This document shows, one piece after another, positions 36,095-45,261 of a DNA stretch of 64,000 nt (positions are counted from its first letter, which is position 1; every line of letters starts with the position of its first letter). The DNA comes from Flavobacterium sp. SUN052 (GTDB taxonomy: Bacteria; Bacteroidota; Bacteroidia; Flavobacteriales; Flavobacteriaceae). The notes under the pieces were generated by a model that saw only the letters and a program-made list of their open reading frames with translations, was not told the DNA's origin and did no database searches. The stretch lies in assembly GCF_028867935.1 (NCBI RefSeq), contig NZ_JAPQNS010000001.1, positions 496,001-560,000 on the forward strand, written 5' to 3'. The translations under genes and the position numbers were made by a program.

Positions 36095-37768
36095 CTAGCG
36101 TACCAGCAAGCGCTCCTGCACTGCTCCACGCTCGTTACTGACCCGCACAAGGTACATACCTGAAGATAAAGCGTCGGTTGTCAGCGTGTATTGGTTTATA
36201 CCCGCTCTACTCCGCACAGTTTGGCTGTAAACGGACTGCCCGATCAGATTGGAAAGTTGAATGGTATAATCGCCCGCTTTGGCAGCAGTAAACGATACAG
36301 CTACGCGTTGCCGGGCGGGGTTGGGTGCGAGCGTTAGCTCAGTGATTTCGGGTTGGTCTGACAGGGCGGTGATGGCCGCGAGGTTGAACTGGCAGAGGTA
36401 AATTTGCCGACCAGTCAGGGTAATATTTCGGCTGAAATTCTGGTAACGGACGGTGATGGTTGTTGGCTGGTTGTCGGCAGCATAAGGGTTTTGGGCCGCG
36501 ATCAATATATTCTGGCCTTTCACAACGCCCCGCCATACGGGTTCGCGGGCATCCATCAAATCGCGGGCGGGTTTCGGAATCACGAGTTGGTATTCCCCCA
36601 CGAACATATCCGAAAAGCGCGACAACCGGTACAGCCCGTGAATAAACGACTCATAGGGCGTGTACACATCGTTTGGCCGGTAGATGGTCGATTTTGGGTT
36701 ATCAAAGCCCGGAACCTCCCACAACCACAACCCTTTAGCCCCCGAAAAGAAGGGAAAAATTGCCGTTGCTTCCGCCATTTCGGGTTTGATGAAGTTGGGA
36801 TAGTTGCCGCAGCAATCATGGAAGCGCATCCAGACAAACGGCATAATGGGCTTGTCGGTCCAGGCGCGGTTGGCTTCGATCTGGAACAACATATACGCTA
36901 GATAATCGGGCGCTAAAGCACTCGGGTAATCATAGTAATAATAAGCCGAGGGCGATACATAATCCAGTCGTTCGTAAAAGGGGCCACCTACGCGGGCAAA
37001 AGCCGTAGTGTCTTTCACCAGGTAATGTACCCGGTTTAAATTAGTGCTCCAGTCCACCCAGGAGTTGCCCACCACGTTTACAAACGTGTTCAGAATGGGC
37101 GAATCGCTGTAGGTACTCAGGCGGACGCTGCTGAGGTCGGCACGCTCGCGGATGTAACGGAGACCCTCGGCGTAGAGGGCGGTCATGGCTTTTTTGTACC
37201 GAAGCAAAAACTGATCGTCGGGCAGGGTTCGGTAGGCTACAGGCGTGGTGGCATCGGTTTTGAGCCGCAGAATCTGGGCATCGGTTTCGCGAATTCGCTC
37301 TATATCCACCATCAACACATCGGTCTGGAGCAAATACTTACCGGCAGCGTTGCGCTGATTACCCGATGCGTCGCGCATGAACCCGTCCCACTTGGCGCGG
37401 TAGGCGTTGAGATCGTTGTTCCAGGGTGTTTCGGCGGTTTCCCACGGCTGGTTCAGTCCAAAGGCAAAGCCACCCCATTCAATAGCCCGCTGCTTTGGTT
37501 GCACCACCGTTCCAAACTCCGCATCCTGCACCGTAGAAATGTGGCTGAACCCGTGTCGAAGCGGTTGCCCCTGCACATCGCCCATACGTGGACCGCCATA
37601 AACGATAGTGAAGGGTAAAGTGAACGCCGGGAATTTATCCCACTCAATCCGATTAGGCTGGATGACAGGGGTGTACGGCAGCGGATCGGAGCACCGATCC
37701 TGCGCCAAGACATTAAAACCGGGCAGATGGAGCAGTAAAAAGCAACAGACCGTTGATAAGTTTCGCAT
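36095..37768 (-). CDS. T9SS-secreted protein, possible glycosidase-like barrel
   Basis: A signal peptide (residues 1-22) and a C-terminal type A sorting domain (LAPNPARQRVAVSF ... SSGMYLVRVSN) mark a cargo of the type IX secretion system. The 440-residue middle (RIEWDKFPAFTLPFTIVYGG, VDIERIRETD, YVSPSAYYYYDYPS, KGLWLWEVPG) looks like a TIM-barrel glycoside hydrolase by style, but I cannot name the family. It converges with the O-antigen ligase-like gene, four bases apart. Confidence 0.8.
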   Translation of the reverse strand: MRNLSTVCCFLLLHLPGFNVLAQDRCSDPLPYTPVIQPNRIEWDKFPAFTLPFTIVYGGPRMGDVQGQPLRHGFSHISTVQDAEFGTVVQPKQRAIEWGGFAFGLNQPWETAETPWNNDLNAYRAKWDGFMRDASGNQRNAAGKYLLQTDVLMVDIERIRETDAQILRLKTDATTPVAYRTLPDDQFLLRYKKAMTALYAEGLRYIRERADLSSVRLSTYSDSPILNTFVNVVGNSWVDWSTNLNRVHYLVKDTTAFARVGGPFYERLDYVSPSAYYYYDYPSALAPDYLAYMLFQIEANRAWTDKPIMPFVWMRFHDCCGNYPNFIKPEMAEATAIFPFFSGAKGLWLWEVPGFDNPKSTIYRPNDVYTPYESFIHGLYRLSRFSDMFVGEYQLVIPKPARDLMDAREPVWRGVVKGQNILIAAQNPYAADNQPTTITVRYQNFSRNITLTGRQIYLCQFNLAAITALSDQPEITELTLAPNPARQRVAVSFTAAKAGDYTIQLSNLIGQSVYSQTVRSRAGINQYTLTTDALSSGMYLVRVSNERGAVQERLLVR

Positions 37769-37846
37769 ACCGGTTAACGGCTTGATAGCCGTTATCTGTC
37801 AATAAACCGCTAATTTGGCACCTAAGAACCAATAATCGACCATCTC

Positions 37847-38311
37847 ATGCGACTGTTCACCCGTTGTCTGCTGCTTTTCTTCGTGATCGGCCTAACTGTG
37901 CAATGCAAACGCGACGCATCCGTCGACCCCAACACACCCGTTACGGCGGCTTCGCAAACGGAACTGCTCGTGGCCAATACCTGGAAAATTGACCGCGTCA
38001 CCGATACCAGCGGAAAAACTATCGGTCAGAGTCAGTTGGGCCTCGAAACGATGGCCCTGTTTTTCCTGGATATGCAGTTCAATAACAATAACATCGTACG
38101 CGCTATCGACCGCACCACTAAGCAAATCCGCAACGCGGGCGACTGGTCGCTGGTCGACGATAACAAGGCGATCAATGTATCGGTAACGGGTTTCAAAGGT
38201 GTATTCAAGCTGGTGGAACTCACCAAAAGCTCGCTTATTCTGCAACAGGATCAGGTGCAGGTAAACGGCACCAAACAGGCCGCTAACCTCGTTTTTGTCC
38301 CGTCTATCTAA
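37847..38311 (+). CDS. Lipocalin-like lipoprotein
   Basis: A lipoprotein signal (FFVIGLTVQC, lipid Cys20) precedes a 135-residue beta-rich domain with NTWKIDRVTD and GDWSLVDDNKAINVS, as in Bacteroidetes lipocalin-like (DUF5004/DUF4923 type) lipoproteins. No ligand is known. It is 37 bases upstream of the MFS gene and may share its transcript. Confidence 0.75.
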   Translation: MRLFTRCLLLFFVIGLTVQCKRDASVDPNTPVTAASQTELLVANTWKIDRVTDTSGKTIGQSQLGLETMALFFLDMQFNNNNIVRAIDRTTKQIRNAGDWSLVDDNKAINVSVTGFKGVFKLVELTKSSLILQQDQVQVNGTKQAANLVFVPSI

Positions 38312-38348
38312 AAAATCCTTATTTTTCGGTTCGCTCACTGACTAACCG

Positions 38349-39680
38349 ATGCAAAAGAATAATCCCCGCGTCCTTCGGGCCTGGACAATTTACGACTGGG
38401 CCAATTCGGTTCACTCGCTGGTTATTGTTTCCAGTATTTTCCCCGTCTATTTTTCCGCTACTGCCCTGAACGAATCGGGCGGAGACGTGATCAACTTTCT
38501 GGGCTTCCCGATCAAAAACTCGGTACTGTTTTCATACACTGTTTCGGCGGCAATGCTGCTGGCGGCTGTGTTGAGCCCCATCTGCACTGCCCTCGCCGAC
38601 TACAGCGGGCGCAAAAAGGCGTTCATGAAGTTCTTTTGCTATACGGGTTCTATAGCTTGTGCGTTACTCTATTTTTTCACCCGCGACACCACTACCCTGG
38701 CTGTTTTCTGCTTCGGCTGGAGTCTGGTAGGCTGGGCAGGAAGTATCGTTTTTTATAACTCGTACTTGCCCGAAATTGCCACCGAAGACCAGTTCGACCG
38801 GCTCAGTGCGCGGGGCTTTTCGATGGGTTACATTGGTAGTGTGTTACTGATGATTCTAAACCTGGCGATGATTCTGAAAGGGGAGTGGTTTGGTGGTATC
38901 TCAACGGACATGGCCTCGCGGGTTGCCTTCCTGACGGTGGGCGTGTGGTGGTTTGGGTTTGCCCAGATTCCATTCAATGTGTTGCCCGACGGCACCCGAA
39001 AAGTAGCCGCCAGTGCTACAGAATCGTGGGGGTCGTGGTTTTTCAACGGTTTCCGCGAACTCAAAACAACCTTTGGGCATGTCCGCAAGCAGTTGTTGTT
39101 ACGCCGGTTTTTGATCTCGTTTGCCGTGTATAACATGGGGGTTCAAACGGTCATGTACGTAGCCACGATCTTCGCCAGCAACGAACTGAAAATGGAATCG
39201 GGAGCGCTGATTACCACCATTTTGCTGATTCAGCTGGTGGCTATTCCGGGGGCATATGCCTTTGCCAGAATTTCGGAGCGCATTGGTAATATCTATGCGC
39301 TGATGATTGCCGTCGCGATCTGGATTGGCATTTGTTACGCGGCCTATCTCGTGCAAACCCAGACGCAATTCTACGTGCTGGCCTGCGTGGTTGGTATGGT
39401 GATGGGCGGGGTTCAATCGCTGTCGCGGTCTACGTATTCCAAGTTTATCCCGGCCGACACCCCAGACACAGCCTCGTATTTCAGCTTCTACGACGTGACC
39501 GAAAAGCTGTCTATTGTGTTTGGAACGCTGGTTTACGGCCTAGTGGAGCAGATTACGGGAAGTATGCGCAACAGCGTGCTGGCGTTGTTGGGCCTGTTTG
39601 TCATTGGGTTACTGTTGCTGTGGCGAATTCCGTCGCAAAAAATCTACAACCCCCGATTGGAAGCCGAAGAAGTTTTGTAG
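38349..39680 (+). CDS. MFS transporter, UMF1/Atg22-like
   Basis: The 443-residue protein has about twelve membrane helices and the N-terminal WTIYDWANSVHSLVI motif with SYLPEIA, as in the UMF1 family related to yeast vacuole effluxer Atg22. Later MGGVQSLSRSTYSKFIP and SYFSFYDVTEKLSIVFG are conserved in that family. The substrate may be amino acids by analogy with Atg22, but that is not established for bacterial members. Confidence 0.9.
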   Translation: MQKNNPRVLRAWTIYDWANSVHSLVIVSSIFPVYFSATALNESGGDVINFLGFPIKNSVLFSYTVSAAMLLAAVLSPICTALADYSGRKKAFMKFFCYTGSIACALLYFFTRDTTTLAVFCFGWSLVGWAGSIVFYNSYLPEIATEDQFDRLSARGFSMGYIGSVLLMILNLAMILKGEWFGGISTDMASRVAFLTVGVWWFGFAQIPFNVLPDGTRKVAASATESWGSWFFNGFRELKTTFGHVRKQLLLRRFLISFAVYNMGVQTVMYVATIFASNELKMESGALITTILLIQLVAIPGAYAFARISERIGNIYALMIAVAIWIGICYAAYLVQTQTQFYVLACVVGMVMGGVQSLSRSTYSKFIPADTPDTASYFSFYDVTEKLSIVFGTLVYGLVEQITGSMRNSVLALLGLFVIGLLLLWRIPSQKIYNPRLEAEEVL

Positions 39681-39763
39681 TTTTGCCCCTATAACAGTGA
39701 CCAGTAAGCAATGGCAGTAAACAGTTTACTGTGCGTTGATGATTGTTCACTGATAACTGCAAA

Positions 39764-39838
39764 GGAGGTTAGCTCAGTTGGTTCAGAGCGCTGCTTTGAC
39801 AGAGCAGAGGTCAGCGGTTCGAGCCCGCTACTTCCTAC
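39764..39838 (+). tRNA. tRNA-Val(GAC)
   Basis: A full cloverleaf folds: acceptor AGGAGGT with ACTTCCT (one G-U), D stem GCTC/GAGC, anticodon stem CTGCT/AGCAG with loop TTGACAG (anticodon GAC at 39799-39801, reading GUC and GUU), variable loop and T stem AGCGG/CCGCT with TTCGAGC. Discriminator A at 39838. The CCA end is not encoded. Confidence 0.95.
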
Positions 39839-39859
39839 TAAGACAGATTGTCAATAAAA

Positions 39860-39888
39860 AAGCCCCAAATCGTGCTGATTTGGGGCTT
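39860..39888 (+). terminator. Terminator after tRNA-Val
   Basis: AAGCCCCAAATC pairs perfectly with GATTTGGGGCTT around a 5-base loop; TTTT follows shortly (39891-39894). It starts 21 bases after the tRNA. Confidence 0.85.
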
Positions 39889-40036
39889 CATTTTATGATG
39901 AATGTTAGGCTAACATGGAGAATCGGGAAATAAGGGAGCAATGGTTTCTACCTAGTCAGGAAAAAATGATCTTTGGAGTGAGGTACTCCCCATTGTTTGA
40001 CACTTATGCACTTTATGTGGGCTACCCAAGGCTGCC

Positions 40037-41080
40037 TTAGGGTTGGGAACGGCTATCCAGTGATCGTTTGCTCGACTCGGTAAACTGGTGTAGTTTCTGC
40101 TTTAGCAGTTCGTTTGGTAAATAATCGGTCAGATATTCGGCTACCCGGATGTTAGCGGCATCAAGCTGAAAGAGTTCAATTTGCTCGTTATTACCTTCAG
40201 CGCACAGAATCAGGCCAATCGGCTTTTCTTCACCGGACTGCATATCGTGCTTTTCTAACCAGCGCAAATAGAGTTCCATTTGCCCTTTATAGGCTGCTTT
40301 GAACTTGCCCAGTTTCAGTTCAACTGCTACCAGGCGTTTTAGTCGGCGGTGATAAAACAACAAGTCGAGGTAAAAATCTGACTGGTCGATAATCATTCGT
40401 TTCTGCCGTTCTACAAAAGCGAACCCATTGCCCAGTTCCAGAATAAACTTTTCAATCTCACGCAAAATGGCTTTCTCCAAATCCAATTCACTAAACGTGT
40501 CCTTCAGATTCAAAAAGTCAAGGATATACGGGTTTCTAAAAACGAGGTCGGGCGTCATTCGATCTCCTTCCCTTAGTTGTTGCAACTCCCGTTGGGCCAA
40601 AGATTCAGGCTTTCTTGAAATGGCCGTGCGCTCAAATAGCATACCGTCAATTTTTTGTCGGAGCATCCGTACAGACCAGTTTTCGATCCGGCACATTTGG
40701 GTGTAGAAGTTTCGTTGTAGGCTGTCTTTCAACGGAATAAGCTCTACAAAGTGTGACCAGGTTAATTGTCGCGACAGCGTCGCGACAATCTCAAAATCCA
40801 GAAATGTTTCAGCAAACTGAATCATTCGACGCAGGCTCTTTTCATCAAAACCACGGCCGTAGTCCTTCTTTAGTTGTTGCGCTATCGTAATCACCAATTG
40901 CTTTCCGTATTCGGCTCGTTGGTTGGAAAGTAGATCGTCATTGATTCGCTTGCCAATGTGCCAGTATAATATAGTCATACCCGAATTAACGGTCTGGCTT
41001 ACTGCCTGACGAGTGCCTTCAATCAATTGCCTGATGTCGGTAACGAGTTGATCGTCTTCAGGCAGTAGCTGTTTACGCAT
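40037..41080 (-). CDS. DUF1016 family PDDEXK nuclease (YhcG-like)
   Basis: The 347-residue protein has the DUF1016 N-terminal helical domain (residues 10-180, with IVATLSRQLTWSHFVELI) and a C-terminal PD-(D/E)xK nuclease domain whose core is DFYLDLLFYHRRLKRLVAVELK (Asp, then Glu-x-Lys). Members are accessory genes often near restriction systems, tRNAs or mobile islands; activity on DNA is inferred. It lies 200 bases from tRNA-Val. An 11-bp perfect palindrome lies inside the coding sequence at 40766-40790. Confidence 0.9.
   Translation of the reverse strand: MRKQLLPEDDQLVTDIRQLIEGTRQAVSQTVNSGMTILYWHIGKRINDDLLSNQRAEYGKQLVITIAQQLKKDYGRGFDEKSLRRMIQFAETFLDFEIVATLSRQLTWSHFVELIPLKDSLQRNFYTQMCRIENWSVRMLRQKIDGMLFERTAISRKPESLAQRELQQLREGDRMTPDLVFRNPYILDFLNLKDTFSELDLEKAILREIEKFILELGNGFAFVERQKRMIIDQSDFYLDLLFYHRRLKRLVAVELKLGKFKAAYKGQMELYLRWLEKHDMQSGEEKPIGLILCAEGNNEQIELFQLDAANIRVAEYLTDYLPNELLKQKLHQFTESSKRSLDSRSQP
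40766..40790. repeat. Perfect 11-bp inverted repeat inside the DUF1016 gene
   Basis: ATTGTCGCGAC and GTCGCGACAAT flank a 3-base loop. The palindrome encodes IVATLSRQ, part of a conserved family motif, so its presence may be dictated by protein sequence. Confidence 0.6.
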
Positions 41081-41220
41081 GAGAATTGAAATTGGGCAAA
41101 AGTAGAAGTAAAATACGAAATGAAAAACGGGAAGTTTTTCCGTATCAGTGACTACAGCTGAAGCCTACAAACAGTTCTTTCATAAAAGTTTGACTTGTTA
41201 GGGGATACACGCATTTATTC

Positions 41221-41481
41221 CTACGACCTCAGGAAAACGTATACGAAGCATCCGACTATAATGGCTTCTATGATCCACATATACAACACGTTGTAGTTGA
41301 CAAGCCGTCGGACCAGAAAGTGACCGCCAGCTGCTCCCAGCGCCAGCGGAATCCCGAAAATGAACTGGAGCACGTTATTTTCCTGCGCTGGATTGACAAA
41401 GCCGTAGCCAATCATAATGAGCCCCATCATGGCAAGAATCATCAGGGGTGATATGAAGTCAAAAATCTTTGAGAGTTCCAT
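41221..41481 (-). CDS. Small inner-membrane protein
   Basis: An 86-residue protein with two or three hydrophobic segments (ISPLMILAMMGLIMIGYGF; LQFIFGIPLALGAAGGHFLV; YMWIIEAIIVGCFVYVFL). No known family. The start is set at the ATG at 41481 (MELSKIFDF), since the upstream in-frame extension is hydrophilic and Cys-containing. It stands alone between the nuclease and NTF2-like genes. Confidence 0.6.
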   Translation of the reverse strand: MELSKIFDFISPLMILAMMGLIMIGYGFVNPAQENNVLQFIFGIPLALGAAGGHFLVRRLVNYNVLYMWIIEAIIVGCFVYVFLRS

Positions 41482-41761
41482 AGTCTTTGTGGTTCGGTTC
41501 AGAAAAACGTCCGTGCAACCATACCCTACATCCATTATTAATCAAACACTATAGGTAACCTAACTAGCTAATTCATTGATTGTTGGAATTGGGAGTTGCG
41601 ATAATTCAAAAGTTTAAACTTCGAAATCAGTCCGTTGGCACGAACGGCGCAAGCTCCTGTGCGAACGTCAACGGCCTTGCTAATAAGCGAGTTGGCTCAA
41701 CTTGTCAAACAAAAAAGCCCCGTCCCGATTTATAAAAGACAGATTCAAGACAATTACGACT

Positions 41762-42112
41762 ATGGCAACGACAATGAATGCTAAAGAAATCGTGCTGGCT
41801 TTTCTCGACGCTCTCAACAGCGAAAACTTCGACGCAGCCCGCGATTTACTCTCCGACGATATGTCATTTGTTGGGGTAATGGGTACCACCCGTAACGGCG
41901 GAGATGTATATATCGAGGATATGAAGAAAATGCGGTTCAAATACGACGTCCAGAAAGTCTTCGCCGACGATACGGACGTTTGTCTGTGGTATACCATCGA
42001 TATGGGTGGACCGAAAATATTTAGTAGCGGCTGGTACGCTACGGAAGGAGGAAAAATAAAGTCGCTCAAGGTTCTGTTTGATCCTCGTCCACTTCTTGAA
42101 AAGAAAAAATAA
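41762..42112 (+). CDS. NTF2-like (SnoaL-type) protein
   Basis: The 116-residue protein begins MATTMNAKEIVLAFLDALNS, with LLSDDMSFVGVMG and a GWYATEGGKIKSLKVLFD end, a cone-shaped NTF2 fold of about 110 residues. Members range from small enzymes to ligand-binding proteins; no catalytic residues can be named. The start is the ATG at 41762; an upstream in-frame ATG at 41702 would add a basic stretch absent from the family. Confidence 0.8.
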   Translation: MATTMNAKEIVLAFLDALNSENFDAARDLLSDDMSFVGVMGTTRNGGDVYIEDMKKMRFKYDVQKVFADDTDVCLWYTIDMGGPKIFSSGWYATEGGKIKSLKVLFDPRPLLEKKK

Positions 42113-42211
42113 ATAGACTGACAGGCGTTTTAGGCCTACGTCCCAACGGCAGATCGGTCGGTCATGGTGAGTCAAAAGCTCTTATTTTGCGCCTATAGTA
42201 GGCCTCAAGTT

Positions 42212-42757
42212 CTAGTATATAATTTGGTAACGGAGCCGGATTAATCCGTTGTCGTAAGGCTTACTATCAGTTAGTTGCAGCTTGACTTTAGCGGTGTTCG
42301 ATCCAAATAGCCGGATGCCCTCGCCCAATACCACTGGATTGAGTTTAATGACCAGTTCATCTATTAACTGGGCATCCAGCAATGTTCCCGCCAGTTCACC
42401 ACCGCCACACAGCCAGATTGGTTTACCAGCTTCGCTTTTCAATTTTTTCACAAAGTCGATCTCATTCTCGCGAACCAGCTCAATCAAGTCGCCTGGTTCA
42501 AATGTGATCGTTTTGGAGAAGATGTAATTCTTCAGGTCAGGATTGATCTGGGTGTATGATGGCTGACCTTTCTGCAAGCCAAACGCGTAGCCCCATTCAT
42601 ACGTATTACGGCCCATGAGGACTGCGTCATACGATTTGATCCGTTCCAGAAAGTCGGTCACAAATTCGCCTTCGGTCAAAAAGCCGTCAATCGACCCGTT
42701 GGAATGGGAAATGAAGTTATCGAGCGAAGCTGCTACGTCATAAATCAGTTTGCGCAT
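42212..42757 (-). CDS. Dihydrofolate reductase family protein (RibD C-terminal type)
   Basis: The 181-residue protein opens MRKLIYDVAASLDNFISHSNGS, with AVLMGRNTYEWG and IWLCGGGELAGTLL, diagnostic of the RibD C-terminal/DHFR-like fold that binds NADPH. In Bacteroidetes such stand-alone copies are numerous and generally not the folate enzyme. Substrate unknown. It is transcribed toward the NTF2-like gene. Confidence 0.88.
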   Translation of the reverse strand: MRKLIYDVAASLDNFISHSNGSIDGFLTEGEFVTDFLERIKSYDAVLMGRNTYEWGYAFGLQKGQPSYTQINPDLKNYIFSKTITFEPGDLIELVRENEIDFVKKLKSEAGKPIWLCGGGELAGTLLDAQLIDELVIKLNPVVLGEGIRLFGSNTAKVKLQLTDSKPYDNGLIRLRYQIIY

Positions 42758-42936
42758 AAAGAAATATACCGTCGGGCATTATTTATGGTAAAACAACCGG
42801 TGGTTTCTCGATTTGTTCGGGACATTGTAGCCGGCTTGCCCTGCACCCCGAAAGAGTAAAACCTGTATGATAGTCGCTTAAAACGGAAGCGAACTTTCTT
42901 CGCAGTTGTTTGCCTCAATTGATATAGCACAGCACA

Positions 42937-43935
42937 ATGGTTAATAAAATCGTATTGATTGGCATCCTGATGACCCTCCATCTGAGCCAGGCGTTTTCGC
43001 AGAACCAGGAGCCGGTAGTTAGACAAGATGTGCCACTGGATTCAATTCGACTAAGTGATCCCTTTATTCTGGCCGACAAACAGACCGCAACGTACTACAT
43101 GACCGGAACGGGGGGCATGCTATGGAAAAGCAGCGACCTGAAAAAATGGACTGGCCCCTTCAGAATAGCCAAAACCGACCCAGATTCCTGGATGGGAAAG
43201 AACCCCATGATTTGGGCGGCTGAGTTGCACCAGTACAAAAACAAGTATTACTACTTTGCCACCTTCACTAACCGGGATGTGAAAATTGACACGGTTGGCA
43301 GCAATATCATTGAACGCCGTGCCTCTCATGTGCTGGTCAGCGACAAAGCCGAGGGACCTTACGTGCCCATGAACGATCCCATCTATCTGCCCGCTAACAA
43401 ACCAACTCTGGATGGCACGTTTTGGGTAGATAAAGATGGAAAACCGTATATGGTTTATTGTTACGAATGGTTACAGAATCTAAACGGAACGATTGAGAAA
43501 ATAGAATTGAAACCCGATTTAAGTGGTTCGATCGGCGAGGGAAAACTGCTTTTTCGAGCCAGCGAAAGCCCCTGGAGTCGGGAGAAGGTGAATGACAAGA
43601 TTGGTCCGAATAAAGTTACGGATGGGCCGTTTCTGTTCAATACCGGAACCGGTAGACTGGGCATGATCTGGACCAGTTGGGTTTATGGTGATTATACACA
43701 GGGTGTGGCTTATTCGAAAAGCGGCACGCTGGATGGGCCTTGGGAACAGGAGAAAGAGCCAATAACTCCACCAAATTTCGGACATGGAATGCTGTTCCGC
43801 ACATTAGATGGTAAGTGGTTGATGTCGCTACACAGTCATCGAAGTAGCAACGGGCGCTCAATCCGGATACCTCGTTTGTTCGAAGTGGACTTTACTGGTG
43901 ATAAGTTGCTTGTTGGTAAGCCTTACATACCTTAA
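42937..43935 (+). CDS. Secreted glycoside hydrolase family 43 protein
   Basis: A signal peptide (residues 1-22, ending AFSQ) precedes a five-bladed propeller of GH43. The base Asp41 (LSDPFIL) and the pKa-modulating Asp159 (TLDGTFWVDKDG) are present. At the place of the general acid, usually Glu in an EGP motif, the sequence reads VTDGPFLF (Asp229), so activity may be altered. GH43 enzymes remove arabinose or xylose from plant polysaccharides. No polysaccharide-utilisation SusC/SusD pair is nearby. Confidence 0.85.
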   Translation: MVNKIVLIGILMTLHLSQAFSQNQEPVVRQDVPLDSIRLSDPFILADKQTATYYMTGTGGMLWKSSDLKKWTGPFRIAKTDPDSWMGKNPMIWAAELHQYKNKYYYFATFTNRDVKIDTVGSNIIERRASHVLVSDKAEGPYVPMNDPIYLPANKPTLDGTFWVDKDGKPYMVYCYEWLQNLNGTIEKIELKPDLSGSIGEGKLLFRASESPWSREKVNDKIGPNKVTDGPFLFNTGTGRLGMIWTSWVYGDYTQGVAYSKSGTLDGPWEQEKEPITPPNFGHGMLFRTLDGKWLMSLHSHRSSNGRSIRIPRLFEVDFTGDKLLVGKPYIP

Positions 43936-44004
43936 ATGGTAACCAAGGTTATGCCCGTTTGTGAGCTTATTTTGGCTGAAGCTTACTGGAAAATGACAAC
44001 TAAA

Positions 44005-44026
44005 AAGTGGTATCAGTCAACCACTT
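44005..44026 (+). terminator. Weak hairpin after GH43
   Basis: AAGTGGT pairs with ACCACTT around an 8-base loop, 69 bases after the GH43 stop. No T-run, so function is doubtful. Confidence 0.3.
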
Positions 44027-44135
44027 GCAATTAATAGATCAACGGACACGAAATATTCTTTTTCGCTGGATAGATAACTTGTTTGGCGGTAATTTTACGC
44101 GTGGCCGCTTTCAACCGGTGACCCTTTTTTAGTCC

Positions 44136-45233
44136 ATGCGTACAACTATCTTTATTCTGCTTCTTGTTGGTGCCTTAGTCTTCGGTAAGATCTACTATTT
44201 CCCCAAACCCGATACCGCATCGCAAGCGGGGGGCGGACGTGGCTCTGCCACTAAAGGGGGAGATGGTGGCAAATCAGGTGATAAGTCTTCCTCGATTGCT
44301 GTTGATGTATTTCTGGCTAAAACTCAAACTGTTAACAACGTGATTACCGTCTCCGGAACGGTATTACCTAACGAAATCGTCGAGTTGAAAGCCGAGATCT
44401 CGGGCCGGTTGATGAAGTTAAATGTTAAAGAAGGAGCTTACGTGTCGAAAGGCGAGTTGATTGCTAAAATAAACGACGACGAGTACAAGGCTCAAGTTGT
44501 TAAACTAGGCTTCATTGAAAAGCGGGCTAAGGATATGCAGGCTCGTCAGAAACGGCTGCTGGCCGTCGAAGGTATCAGTCGCGAAGAGTTCGACGTGGCC
44601 GAAAGCAATGTCAACACCGCCCAGGCCGACCGCGATCTACTCATGACGCAACTGGCCAAAACCGAGATTCGGGCTCCTTTCAGCGGTAAACTAGGGCTAC
44701 GGGCCATCAGCGAAGGAGCTTTTTTGACACCCGGCACGTTGGTGACAACCCTGGTGCAAACCAATCCCGTTAAAATTGACTTTTCTGTTCCCGAAAAATA
44801 TGCGAGCCAGATTCGGGTGGGCAGCACCGTTCGGTTTACTGCCGAAGGAATCAGCACCCCGCTTACGGCGCAGGTACGGGCCATTAGCCCCCTCATCGAC
44901 GAATCGCTGCGGACGCTGAAGGTGCGCGCTTATTCTACTAACGCAACGGGTAAACTGGTGCCGGGGATGTTTGTCCGCCTGGATGTGCCCCTAACGGGTG
45001 ACAACCGATTCATTCAGATTCCAACGCAGGCCGTTGTTCCCGTGCTGAGAGGTAAAAAAGTATTCGTTGTACGGGCGGGAAAAGCGCAGGAACAATTCAT
45101 CAAGACGGGCGTTCGGACCGAAGAACAGGTTCAAGTACTTGAAGGCCTCGTACCGGGCGACTCGGTGATTACCAGTAGTATTATGGCCTTGAAAAACGGG
45201 GCCGCCGTAAAAGCGAAAGTGAAAAATGGATAG
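44136..45233 (+). CDS. RND efflux periplasmic adaptor subunit
   Basis: A membrane fusion protein of 365 residues: N-terminal anchor (IFILLLVGALVFGKIYYF), a Gly/Ser/Lys-rich linker, a barrel-sandwich domain (LPNEIVELKAEISGRLMKLN and its partner EIRAPFSGKLGL), a short helical hairpin and a beta-barrel domain. It bridges the inner-membrane RND pump to an outer-membrane channel. It is 28 bases upstream of the pump gene. The outer-membrane factor gene is not adjacent. Confidence 0.92.
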   Translation: MRTTIFILLLVGALVFGKIYYFPKPDTASQAGGGRGSATKGGDGGKSGDKSSSIAVDVFLAKTQTVNNVITVSGTVLPNEIVELKAEISGRLMKLNVKEGAYVSKGELIAKINDDEYKAQVVKLGFIEKRAKDMQARQKRLLAVEGISREEFDVAESNVNTAQADRDLLMTQLAKTEIRAPFSGKLGLRAISEGAFLTPGTLVTTLVQTNPVKIDFSVPEKYASQIRVGSTVRFTAEGISTPLTAQVRAISPLIDESLRTLKVRAYSTNATGKLVPGMFVRLDVPLTGDNRFIQIPTQAVVPVLRGKKVFVVRAGKAQEQFIKTGVRTEEQVQVLEGLVPGDSVITSSIMALKNGAAVKAKVKNG

Positions 45234-45261
45234 TACCCATTACCCCTTTTAACTAAACGTT

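Noticed and set aside
39764..42757. Integrative island at tRNA-Val
   Set aside because: No integrase gene and no duplicated tRNA 3' end were found.
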